Shown here piece by piece: positions 15,816 through 23,169 of a stretch of 23,169 nt of DNA (positions within the stretch are counted from its first letter, which is position 1; each line of letters opens with the position of its first letter). Under the pieces are notes generated by a model that saw only the letters and a program-made list of their open reading frames with translations, was not told where the DNA came from and ran no database searches. The position numbers and the translations under genes were made by a program. Origin of the DNA: UBA3064 sp016868095 (GTDB lineage Bacteria; Pseudomonadota; Gammaproteobacteria; Burkholderiales; Burkholderiaceae_E); assembly GCA_041175665.1 (NCBI GenBank), contig JBEDEM010000065.1, forward strand, positions 1 through 23,169, written 5' to 3'.

Positions 15816-18800
15816 TCATACGCGCTGTTGATCATTGATGCTGTTGATGCTTCCCGTTGTTGATCCTTGCCGCGGATGATCGTCGACGTTGTTGATCAGG
15901 GAGGCGCGCTCTTTTAGAAATGCCCCGAGCAAACGCCCAGTATGCCCGTTGTGCTTCGCCAGTTCTTCCGGAGGGGCTTGTATGGTGACTTCACCGCCAA
16001 GATCACCACCTTCGGGCCCAAGATCGATGATCCAGTCGGCCTCAGCCCAAATGTCCATGTCGTGTTCCACGACAACCAGGCTATGGCCTGCATCGACTAA
16101 TCGGTGAAAGACACGAATCAATTTTTCAACGTCAGCCATGTGCAGGCCAACCGTCGGCTCATCCAGCACATAAAGGGTCTTTGGCCCCTCATTGCCCTTT
16201 GCCTTGGCCAGTTCGGTAACAAGTTTGATACGTTGTGCTTCGCCGCCCGATAGGCTCGGACTTGGCTGACCGAGGCTGAGGTAACCAAGGCCAACGTCTT
16301 GCAGCAGGCGGAGCGCACGATGAATTGATGGATGGGCTTCAAAGCGTTCAAGAGCTTCGTCGACCGAAGCAGCAAGCACATCACCGATCGAAAAGCCTTG
16401 CCAGCGCACTTCGAGGGTTGCGGGATTAAAACGTGCGCCTTTGCAGCCCTCGCACAACATTTTCACATTGGGTAGAAAGTTCATCTCGATGGTTTGCATG
16501 CCCTGACCTTCACAGAGCTTGCATCGGCCTGCGCCGGTGTTAAACGAAAAACGACTTGCATCCCAACCGCGGATTCGAGCTTCTTGGGTGTCTGCAAAGA
16601 GCTTTCTGATCGCATCCCAAAATCCCACGTATGTCGCAGGGCAAGATCGCGGCGTCTTGCCGATTGGTGTTTGATCGACTTCAAGAACTCGATCAATCGC
16701 CTCGATGCCTTTCAGCCTAAGGGGGCGGGCGTCCGAACTGGCATCGCCTTTGGCGCGTTGCTGCACATGTTGTTGTGCATGTTTTAAGAGTATGTCGCGA
16801 GCTAGCGTTGATTTTCCAGATCCCGAAACACCGGTAATCACTGTAAGTCTGCCCAATGGTATGCGGGCTTCGACGTTATGGAGATTGTGCAAACTTACTT
16901 TTGACATCTCAATACATGGATGCGTGGCGGGTATTGCTCGCCTTGGCTGCATGGGATGTAGAAGGGGTTGACGCAAAAATTTTGCCGTGAGGCTCGATTC
17001 ATGTTTTAGCACTTCGTTTGGGCTGCCGCTTGCCATCAATTGGCCGCCCCATCGACCTGCTCCAGGACCTATATCGATCAAATGGTCAGCACGACGAATG
17101 GTTTCTTCATCGTGTTCCACCACAAGCAAGGTGTTGCCGCGGTCGCGCAGGGCTTGCAAGGTATCGACAAGGATTTTGTTGTCGCGCGGATGGAGTCCTA
17201 TCGTGGGCTCGTCGAGTACATAGCAAACACCTTGGAGATTCGAGCCAAGTTGTGCCGCCAGCCTGATGCGCTGCGCTTCGCCGCCTGATAAAGTAGGTGC
17301 TGACCGATTCAAGTGCAGGTACCCCAGGCCGACCCGTTCTAAAAACTCAAGTCTGGCATGAACTTCGGTCAAGACATCGCTCGCGATGCTGCGCGCTCTC
17401 GCATCTAGCTCGAGTTGAGCAAACCAGCTGCGGGCAGCACTTACCGATAAGCTGCTTAATTGACCAAGGCTTTTGCCGCTCAGACGAACCGATCGAGCGA
17501 TCGGATTGAGTCGTTCGCCTTCGCAGCTTAAGCATTGGCTTGGGTCTTCGAGTTGATCGATCAGCGATTCACTACGGCTGAGGGTTTCTTCGCTTTGTGC
17601 GCCAAACTGCTGTTGTTCGCCCAATTGTCTGCGAATGGCCTCGCTCAGGTGCAGACCAGTGCCTTGACATGCCTGGCAAGCACCGAGTTTTGAGTTGAAA
17701 GAGAAGAGCCTGGGATCGGGCTCAGGAAGACTCAGACCGCATTGTGCGCAAGCGCGACGGGTTGAAAACAATCGGCTTGATCGACTCGCAAAGGCCGCGT
17801 CGATATCACTGGCCGATTGATCCAAGAAATCAGGGCCTATGACGGCTTGTAAGTCCTCCAATACCAAAACCGTGCCCTTGCCAAGTTCTAGGCAGGTTTG
17901 CAGTGCATCTCGTAGGGCCTGTTCATTGTTGCTGTGGATTCGCAAGCTCGACACAGCCAGTTCAATGCTATGCTCTTGATATCGGTCTAATGTCGGGAAC
18001 GGTTGCAATGGAACGATGTGGCCGTCCACCCTGAAATGGCTATAGCCTTTATCCAGCGCCCAACGGGCAAGATCTTTGTAGAGGCCTTTGCGTGCGCTGA
18101 CAAGTGGTGCAAAAAGACCAATCCACCGTCCTTTGTAGTCACGCATCAAACGTGCGGCCAATTGATCAAAAGTTTGCGGCTCGACAGCGATTTGACAGTC
18201 AGGGCAGTGCGCCGTTCCCAGGCGCATCCACATAAGGCGTAAAAAGTGGTACACCTCGGTCAGTGTGGCCACTGTGCTTTTTTGCCCGCCGCGGCTGCTG
18301 CGTTGTTCGATCGCAACGGTTGGTGGTATGCCGTAGAGGCCTTCGACATCGGGCTTGGACGCAGGCTGCACAAACTGTCGAGCATAGGCATTCAACGACT
18401 CCAAATAGCGGCGTTGACCTTCGCCAAAAATCACATCAAAAGCAAGGCTCGACTTGCCTGATCCCGAAGGACCGGTAATGACCGTCATTTGATTTCGTGG
18501 GATCTGAACATCTAACTGCTTTAAATTATGTTCGCGAGCATGGTGAACCACGATGGCATCGTTGGCCTGAGAGCGAATGCTGCGCTCGGCCAAGTCTTCT
18601 GCCTGCGTTGGGCCATCGCTATGTACAAAGGCTGGGGATGCAAGCGGTTGAGGTTCATGAAGTCTTCGGTAACTTGCCAGGGCCTGTCCCGTATGTGATT
18701 GCGGAAGCCTTTGCAGTTCTTCGGGCGTGGCACAGGCGACGATATGGCCGCCAGCATCCCCGGCCTCAGGTCCTAAATCGATCACCCAATCGCTTGCCGC

Positions 18801-21521
18801 GATCACATCAAGATTGTGTTCGATCACTAATAGTGAATGCCCGGCATCAAGCAATTGCCTGAAGGCTTTGAGTAGCTTTCGGATATCGTCGAAATGAAGC
18901 CCTGTTGTGGGCTCGTCAAACAAAAACAAGCTGCCCGCGCGGCGGCCCGCTTGCAACATGCGACGTGGGCTGCGCGCATCGGCAGCAGCTTGTGCCAGAA
19001 AGCCGGCTAGTTTTAAGCGCTGTGCCTCGCCGCCTGAGAGGCTTGGAACCGGCTGGCCCAGTCGAAGGTACTCAAGTCCCACATCCACCAAGGGTTGCAA
19101 GCGCGTTCGAATCTCCGGGTCACGTTCGTAAAAAGCCAATGCCTCAGCAACCGTCATGTCGAGTACATCGGCCACACTTTGCCCACGCTCTTTGACCTCG
19201 AGCACCTCGGCACGAAAGCGTCTGCCGTCGCAATCGGGGCAGCGTAAGTACACATCGGACAAGAACTGCATTTCGATGTGTTCAAAGCCGCTTCCGGAGC
19301 ATGTCGGACAGCGACCGTTGCCGCTATTAAAGCTAAAAGTGCCTGTGGTGTATGCGCGTTCACGCGAAAGCTGAAGCGCTGCGAAACGTTTGCGGACGCC
19401 ATCAAATGCACCCACATAACTCACAGGGTTGGAGCGCGCTGTCTTGCCAATCGGGGACTGATCGACGTGCACGACATCGTCGATCCAGTCTTCGCCAAGC
19501 ACGCGGTCATGATCGCCTGGGGCCTCGCTTGCCTTGCCTTTGGCTTTCAAGAGGGCAGGTAGTAAGACGCCTTGCATCAGGGTCGATTTGCCCGAGCCCG
19601 ACACACCGGTGAGACATACCAGTCGTTGCAAAGGCAGGTTGACTGATATGTTTTTAAGATTGTTCTCCCGCGCACCTTCGATGATGAGTTTGGGCGTCTT
19701 TTCGCTCACCTCACGCAGCGAGCCTGGTCCTTGGGCGAGTTGGCGACGGCCGAGCAGGTAGTCGGCAGTGAGGCTTGTTGACTGATGCAAGTCATCTGGC
19801 CTTCCCCAAAACAGTATCTCGCCACCACGCTCACCAGGTCCAGGCCCGATGTCGAGCAGGCGGTCAGCGGCCCACATCACAGCTGGGTCGTGTTCAACAA
19901 CCACTAAGGAGTTGCCAGCGTCGCGTAGCCTTTGCATCACCCCGATGATCCGATCCATGTCGCGCGGATGCAGACCGATTGAGGGTTCATCGAGCACAAA
20001 AAGCGTGTTGACGAGCGATGTGCCGAGCGCGGTGGTCAGATTGATCCGTTGCACTTCACCGCCCGACAAAGTTCGCGATTGCCGATCAAGCGTGAGATAA
20101 CCCAGGCCAACGTCACACAAAAACCCAAGCCTTGTGCGAATTTCCAACAGCAATTGGGCGGCGGCTTCATCGCTTGGCAGCTGCTGCCTGAGGCTGTCAA
20201 ACCAGGCGCGAAGCTGCGCGATGGGTTCGAGCATGACCTGATGCAAGCCTTTGCCAGCCACTTTCCAATAGCCTGCCTCGGCTTTAAGTCGGGTCCCTGA
20301 GCAGGCTGCGCATGGGGTGTAGGCCCTGTAGCGCGAGAGCAGCACTCTGACATGCATTTTGTAGGCTTTGCTCTCAAGCCACTCAAAAAAGCGCTTGGCA
20401 CCATACCATTGGCGCTTCCAGTCGCCGCGCCATTGCGGATCCCCGTCCAACACCCATAGCCTCGCCGACTCGCTCAAGTCGCGCCAGGGGCGGTGAATGT
20501 CAATGGCCTGAAGTGGTGCGAATTTCATGAGATCGCTCTGGCACTCCTTGAAGCTTTCGGTTTGCCAGGGCTTAATGGCGCCTTGAGCAAGGGTCTTGCT
20601 CTCATCAGGGATGACCAGACCCCAGTCGATTCCGATGACGCGACCAAAGCCGCGGCAGGTCTCGCAGGCGCCGATTGGCGAATTAAACGAGAAATGGCTT
20701 GGCGTTACGGTGGCGAAACCATGATCACAAGTTGCGCATCGCTGCTTGCTGCTCCAGTGCCAGGTCTGTGATGCATCCTCGCTCGTGAGCGCATGGACAA
20801 TCAAACGTCCCTCAGGCCTGGCCAAACAGGCTTCAACAGCTTCACGGAGTCGACCGGCATCGACCTGAGAGGCTCGAAATCGGTCCTGGACTACGTCGAC
20901 GAAGCGACGTCCTCGGGCATCGTAGGCTTCACCTTGCGTTCTTGTGTAGCCTTGCGCGAGAAGCATCGCTTCGACCTCTTGCTGACTGAAGGCTTCGGGA
21001 ATGGCAATAGGAAAGCAAAGCAGCAAGCGAGGGTCCGCTGCGTCTTGGGCTTTGGCCACCAGTTCGTCGCAAACACTTGCGGCATGGGCAGCCTTGACGG
21101 GACCGTGACCCTGTGGGCAATGCGCTTGCGCAAAGCGTGCCCACAAGAGCTTCAAATGATCATTGATCTCGGTCATCGTCCCCACCGTCGATCGCGAGGT
21201 CCTGACTGGATTAGTTTGGTCAATCGCGATGGCCGGTGGCACGCCATCGATGCGGTCGACTTGGGGACGATCCATACGATCGAGAAACTGCCGGGCGTAG
21301 GCTGAGAAGGTTTCGACGTAGCGGCGCTGGCCCTCTGCATACAAGGTGTCGAACACCAACGAGGATTTGCCCGAACCCGATACCCCGGTCACCACAACGA
21401 GCTCACCAGTCGGTATGTCGAGATCAAGGTTCTTAAGGTTGTTCTGTCTTGCACCGCGTATACGGATGGGGGGATGTTTTGAAGGGTGCATGGCGGTTGG
21501 GCGCGCGAATTGGGCTAGCAT
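15816..21521 (-). CDS. uvrA: Double-length tandem UvrA excinuclease subunit A
   Basis: UvrA recognises bulky DNA lesions and loads UvrB for nucleotide excision repair. Ordinary UvrA is ~940 aa with two ABC modules; this 1901-aa protein is two complete copies in series (~1-950 and ~985-1880). Four Walker A motifs (GVSGSGKSS ~45, ~639; GPSGSGKSS ~1017; GVSGSGKST ~1564), four LSGGE signatures (~485, ~828, ~1411, ~1757) and four Walker B LDEP/FDEP motifs (~510, ~868, ~1436, ~1786) are present. Zn-finger Cys pairs are visible in both halves, including CPTCSGSG/CPDCDG (~738-765) and CKLCEGQG/CEGCKG (~1667-1694). No frame break is seen. Similar tandem UvrAs are known in Chlamydiae and, from memory, some Burkholderiales. 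The start may be 21521 (GGGA upstream) or 21491 (MHPSKHPPIRIRG). It heads the long minus-strand run. Confidence 0.95.
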   Translation of the reverse strand: MLAQFARPTAMHPSKHPPIRIRGARQNNLKNLDLDIPTGELVVVTGVSGSGKSSLVFDTLYAEGQRRYVETFSAYARQFLDRMDRPQVDRIDGVPPAIAIDQTNPVRTSRSTVGTMTEINDHLKLLWARFAQAHCPQGHGPVKAAHAASVCDELVAKAQDAADPRLLLCFPIAIPEAFSQQEVEAMLLAQGYTRTQGEAYDARGRRFVDVVQDRFRASQVDAGRLREAVEACLARPEGRLIVHALTSEDASQTWHWSSKQRCATCDHGFATVTPSHFSFNSPIGACETCRGFGRVIGIDWGLVIPDESKTLAQGAIKPWQTESFKECQSDLMKFAPLQAIDIHRPWRDLSESARLWVLDGDPQWRGDWKRQWYGAKRFFEWLESKAYKMHVRVLLSRYRAYTPCAACSGTRLKAEAGYWKVAGKGLHQVMLEPIAQLRAWFDSLRQQLPSDEAAAQLLLEIRTRLGFLCDVGLGYLTLDRQSRTLSGGEVQRINLTTALGTSLVNTLFVLDEPSIGLHPRDMDRIIGVMQRLRDAGNSLVVVEHDPAVMWAADRLLDIGPGPGERGGEILFWGRPDDLHQSTSLTADYLLGRRQLAQGPGSLREVSEKTPKLIIEGARENNLKNISVNLPLQRLVCLTGVSGSGKSTLMQGVLLPALLKAKGKASEAPGDHDRVLGEDWIDDVVHVDQSPIGKTARSNPVSYVGAFDGVRKRFAALQLSRERAYTTGTFSFNSGNGRCPTCSGSGFEHIEMQFLSDVYLRCPDCDGRRFRAEVLEVKERGQSVADVLDMTVAEALAFYERDPEIRTRLQPLVDVGLEYLRLGQPVPSLSGGEAQRLKLAGFLAQAAADARSPRRMLQAGRRAGSLFLFDEPTTGLHFDDIRKLLKAFRQLLDAGHSLLVIEHNLDVIAASDWVIDLGPEAGDAGGHIVACATPEELQRLPQSHTGQALASYRRLHEPQPLASPAFVHSDGPTQAEDLAERSIRSQANDAIVVHHAREHNLKQLDVQIPRNQMTVITGPSGSGKSSLAFDVIFGEGQRRYLESLNAYARQFVQPASKPDVEGLYGIPPTVAIEQRSSRGGQKSTVATLTEVYHFLRLMWMRLGTAHCPDCQIAVEPQTFDQLAARLMRDYKGRWIGLFAPLVSARKGLYKDLARWALDKGYSHFRVDGHIVPLQPFPTLDRYQEHSIELAVSSLRIHSNNEQALRDALQTCLELGKGTVLVLEDLQAVIGPDFLDQSASDIDAAFASRSSRLFSTRRACAQCGLSLPEPDPRLFSFNSKLGACQACQGTGLHLSEAIRRQLGEQQQFGAQSEETLSRSESLIDQLEDPSQCLSCEGERLNPIARSVRLSGKSLGQLSSLSVSAARSWFAQLELDARARSIASDVLTEVHARLEFLERVGLGYLHLNRSAPTLSGGEAQRIRLAAQLGSNLQGVCYVLDEPTIGLHPRDNKILVDTLQALRDRGNTLLVVEHDEETIRRADHLIDIGPGAGRWGGQLMASGSPNEVLKHESSLTAKFLRQPLLHPMQPRRAIPATHPCIEMSKVSLHNLHNVEARIPLGRLTVITGVSGSGKSTLARDILLKHAQQHVQQRAKGDASSDARPLRLKGIEAIDRVLEVDQTPIGKTPRSCPATYVGFWDAIRKLFADTQEARIRGWDASRFSFNTGAGRCKLCEGQGMQTIEMNFLPNVKMLCEGCKGARFNPATLEVRWQGFSIGDVLAASVDEALERFEAHPSIHRALRLLQDVGLGYLSLGQPSPSLSGGEAQRIKLVTELAKAKGNEGPKTLYVLDEPTVGLHMADVEKLIRVFHRLVDAGHSLVVVEHDMDIWAEADWIIDLGPEGGDLGGEVTIQAPPEELAKHNGHTGRLLGAFLKERASLINNVDDHPRQGSTTGSINSINDQQRV
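15822..15900. repeat. Degenerate TGTTGAT repeats at the 3' end of uvrA
   Basis: On the plus strand, TGTTGAT or TTGATC/G units recur five to six times in ~75 bp. On the coding strand these are ATCAACA units that encode the low-complexity tail after the last UvrA motif (LINNVDDHPRQGSTTGSINS...). They look like slippage-type repeats with no known function. Confidence 0.5.
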
Positions 21522-21537
21522 TGTCCCATCTTCGGTT

Positions 21538-21556
21538 TCAAATGCCTTGCATTTGA
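21538..21556. promoter_or_regulatory. Inverted repeat in the uvrA-ridA divergent promoter region
   Basis: TCAAATGC (21538-21545), a CTT spacer, and GCATTTGA (21549-21556) form a perfect 8-3-8 dyad. It sits in the 71-bp space between the divergently transcribed uvrA and ridA starts, where an operator would be expected. It is not a LexA box. Its core matches the hairpin at 5171-5204, so it may instead be a dispersed repeat. Confidence 0.45.
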
Positions 21557-21592
21557 GCCTACCCGCCCTAAGCCCATCGAAAGAGGTTTTTT

Positions 21593-21973
21593 ATGTCGCG
21601 AGAGACTATCCAAACACCCCATGCCCCAGCTGCTATTGGTCCCTATTCGCAGGCTATCGCCGTTGACCGCATGGTTTTTCTTTCCGGCCAGATTCCACTC
21701 GACCCGCAAAGCGGACAATTGGTCGAGGGCGGGATTGAGGCACAGGCCAAGCAGGCCTTTACCAATCTCAAAGCGGTTTGCGAGGCAGCGGGCGGTCGTC
21801 TTGATAACTGCGTCAAGCTCACGCTTTTTCTCACCGATTTGCAGGATTTTGCCGTTGTGAATCAGACCATGCAGAGTTTTTTCGAGGCACCCTATCCAGC
21901 CCGTTCAACGATTCAGGTTTCAGCCTTACCCCGAGGTGCCTCATTCGAGGTTGAGGCGATCATGGTTCGTTAG
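21593..21973 (+). CDS. ridA: Reactive intermediate deaminase RidA (YjgF/YER057c/UK114 family)
   Basis: RidA hydrolyses reactive 2-aminoacrylate and other enamines/imines released by PLP enzymes, protecting PLP enzymes such as IlvE and GlyA. The 126-aa protein is full length for the trimeric family and shows GPYSQAIAVDRMVFLSGQIP (~16-35), the central AFTNLKAVCEAAG, VKLTLFLTDLQDFAVVN and YPARSTIQVSALPRGASFEV (~101-120), with the substrate-binding Arg at 104 and Glu at 119. An AGAGG ribosome binding site lies at 21582-21586. recG starts 32 bp after its stop; ridA next to recG is common in proteobacteria, often after spoT, which is absent here. Confidence 0.95.
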   Translation: MSRETIQTPHAPAAIGPYSQAIAVDRMVFLSGQIPLDPQSGQLVEGGIEAQAKQAFTNLKAVCEAAGGRLDNCVKLTLFLTDLQDFAVVNQTMQSFFEAPYPARSTIQVSALPRGASFEVEAIMVR

Positions 21974-22005
21974 TTTGCACCTCGGCGCTCGACGACCCCA
22001 TTGGC

Positions 22006-23169
22006 ATGGCATCGCAATCGACGACCGCTGATGAAAGCGATCGGCGCTTTAAGCTCCTTGGACTAGTCAGTGATGTTGACTTTGTGCTTCATTGGCCGCT
22101 GCGGTATGAGGACTGGACAAGACTAACGCCGCTGAAAAATGTCTACGATGGCCAGATCCTTCAGTGTGATCTCAAGATCATTTCGGTGCAGCCACCAAGT
22201 CGTGGCAAGCAAACTTGTCGTGTGGTGGGGGCCGATGCATCAGGCGTATCGCTTGGCCTTACCTTTTTTAAGGTCTACCCCTCGCAACTAGCGCAGTGGC
22301 AGCCTGGCAGGCACATGCGTGTACAAGGCGAAGTCAAGCGCGGCGTTTTGGGTTTAGACATGCCGCATCCCCATGTGCGCTTGATCAAAGGATTTGGTGC
22401 GCCACTTGAAAAGCATCTCACGCCGGTCTATCCCAGTACCGCTGGCCTCAGTCAATGGGCTTTAGCTCGCGCCATCACTCAGTCGCTTGATCGACTCGAT
22501 TGGCCCGAGCCTGCCTCAGCAAGCATGTTGCAGCAAGCACTCGGGCTTGATCATCCGCTGCCCAACATGCTCGCCGCCTTGCGATTTGTTCACAGGCCTC
22601 CCGCCGGCGTTGACGTCGAGCATCTGGCCGAGAAATCTGATCCGCATTGCTTTAGGGTGATTTGTGATGAATTACTTGCCCAGCAGCTCGGTTTGCAACG
22701 TGCGAGGATGCGTAGGGCCTCCCGTGCTGCGCCAACCATGGGTCGCGAGAAAGCGGGTTTGGCGCGCGCGCTTTCGTGCTTGCCCTTTCAACTAACCCGG
22801 GCACAACAAAGGGTTTTGGCTGAGATCACCGAGGACTTGTCGCTGAGATCACCGAGGACTTGTCTCGCGCAATCCCGATGCACCGCCTGCTCCAGGGCGA
22901 TGTGGGCAGCGGTAAGACGATCATCGCCTTATTGGCTGCTTTGCAGGCCATAGACGACGGTTATCAGGTCGCATTGCTTGCACCCACCGAGGTTCTAGCC
23001 GATCAACATGCGGCCAAGTGTTTACCGCTGCTTGAAAAGCTTGGTATCCGCAGCGCAAAACTAACCGGCGGTTTAAAAGAAAGCGAAAAGCGACGACTTC
23101 GGGAATCGATTGCTCGCGCTGAACTCGATCTTGTGTTCGGCACCCATGCGCTGCTCGAAGAAAAAGTGC
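22006..23169 (+). CDS. recG: ATP-dependent DNA helicase RecG (3' partial, frame broken by a 23-bp duplication)
   Basis: RecG is a superfamily 2 helicase that remodels stalled forks and branch-migrates Holliday junctions. From ATG 22006 the protein reads LLGLVSDVDFVLHWPLRYED, then the wedge/OB domain (~45-125) and linker to LTRAQQRVLAEITEDL. There a 23-bp exact tandem duplication (22819-22841 and 22842-22864) shifts the frame, and the raw frame stops at 22953. With one copy removed the protein continues SRAIPMHRLLQGDVGSGKTI (Walker A at ~22896-22919), LLAPTEVLADQHAAK and VFGTHALLEEKV to the window end. RecG is single copy and downstream motifs are perfect, so an assembly or scaffolding error is the simpler explanation; a real inactivating mutation is possible. 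The gene continues past the right edge. Confidence 0.93.
22819..22864. repeat. Exact 23-bp tandem duplication within recG
   Basis: The unit starts GCTGAGATCACC and ends GACTTGTC; it occurs twice head to tail with no mismatch. Because 23 is not a multiple of three, it causes the recG frameshift. Confidence 0.97.

Noticed and set aside
15822..15900. Possible CRISPR-like short repeats
   Set aside because: Units are ~7 bp, degenerate and inside a coding sequence, without spacers of regular length.
20793..21305. 170-aa plus-strand open frame opposite uvrA
   Set aside because: The minus strand encodes highly conserved UvrA sequence here; the frame is a by-product of codon bias.
15816..21521. Tandem UvrA as an assembly duplication
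   Set aside because: The two halves are clearly diverged in sequence, not copies, and naturally tandem UvrAs exist.
21538..21556. LexA (SOS) box upstream of uvrA
   Set aside because: The dyad is TCAAATGC-CTT-GCATTTGA and lacks the CTGT-N8-ACAG pattern.

Overview
The window looks like a scaffold from a betaproteobacterium, most likely Burkholderiales. The grounds are a System I cytochrome c maturation cluster with many ATGA/GTGA stop-start overlaps, a double-length tandem UvrA, a ridA-recG pair, and the close fit of each protein to betaproteobacterial family versions. No rRNA, tRNA, CRISPR array or insertion sequence is visible. Two runs of N, a foreign-looking cysK fragment inside a gene and a 23-bp tandem duplication inside recG suggest a draft (metagenome or single-cell) assembly with local errors.

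Layout. (1) About 1-5224, plus strand: a very long alpha-helical, Gln/Leu/Ser-rich coiled-coil protein that enters from the left edge. It is cut into two in-frame pieces by a ~102-bp antisense fragment of cysteine synthase. A 189-aa protein of unknown function follows, with a perfect 15-bp-stem hairpin near its 3' end. (2) 5338-6697, plus strand: scoA-scoB, a 3-ketoacid (or 3-oxoadipate) CoA-transferase, behind a short N gap. (3) 6698-6796: a repeat-rich spacer between convergent genes. (4) 21521 down to 6797, minus strand: a tightly packed run of uvrA (tandem, 1901 aa), argE, ccmI, ccmA, ccmB, ccmC, ccmD, ccmE, ccmF, ccmG, ccmH and a lipoprotein gene. (5) 21593-23169, plus strand: ridA, then recG, which runs off the right edge.

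How the genes work together. CcmABCD moves heme to the periplasm and loads it on CcmE. CcmF with CcmH and CcmI ligates heme to apocytochrome c, and CcmG/CcmH keep the CXXCH cysteines reduced. The set is complete, with ccmI unusually placed first. UvrA (damage recognition) and RecG (fork remodelling) are repair enzymes. RidA removes reactive enamines/imines, ArgE makes ornithine, and ScoAB activates ketoacids. The least understood part is the coiled-coil protein and its small downstream neighbour. The remaining genes are ordinary housekeeping functions, and I did not find convincing evidence of a new multi-gene system.
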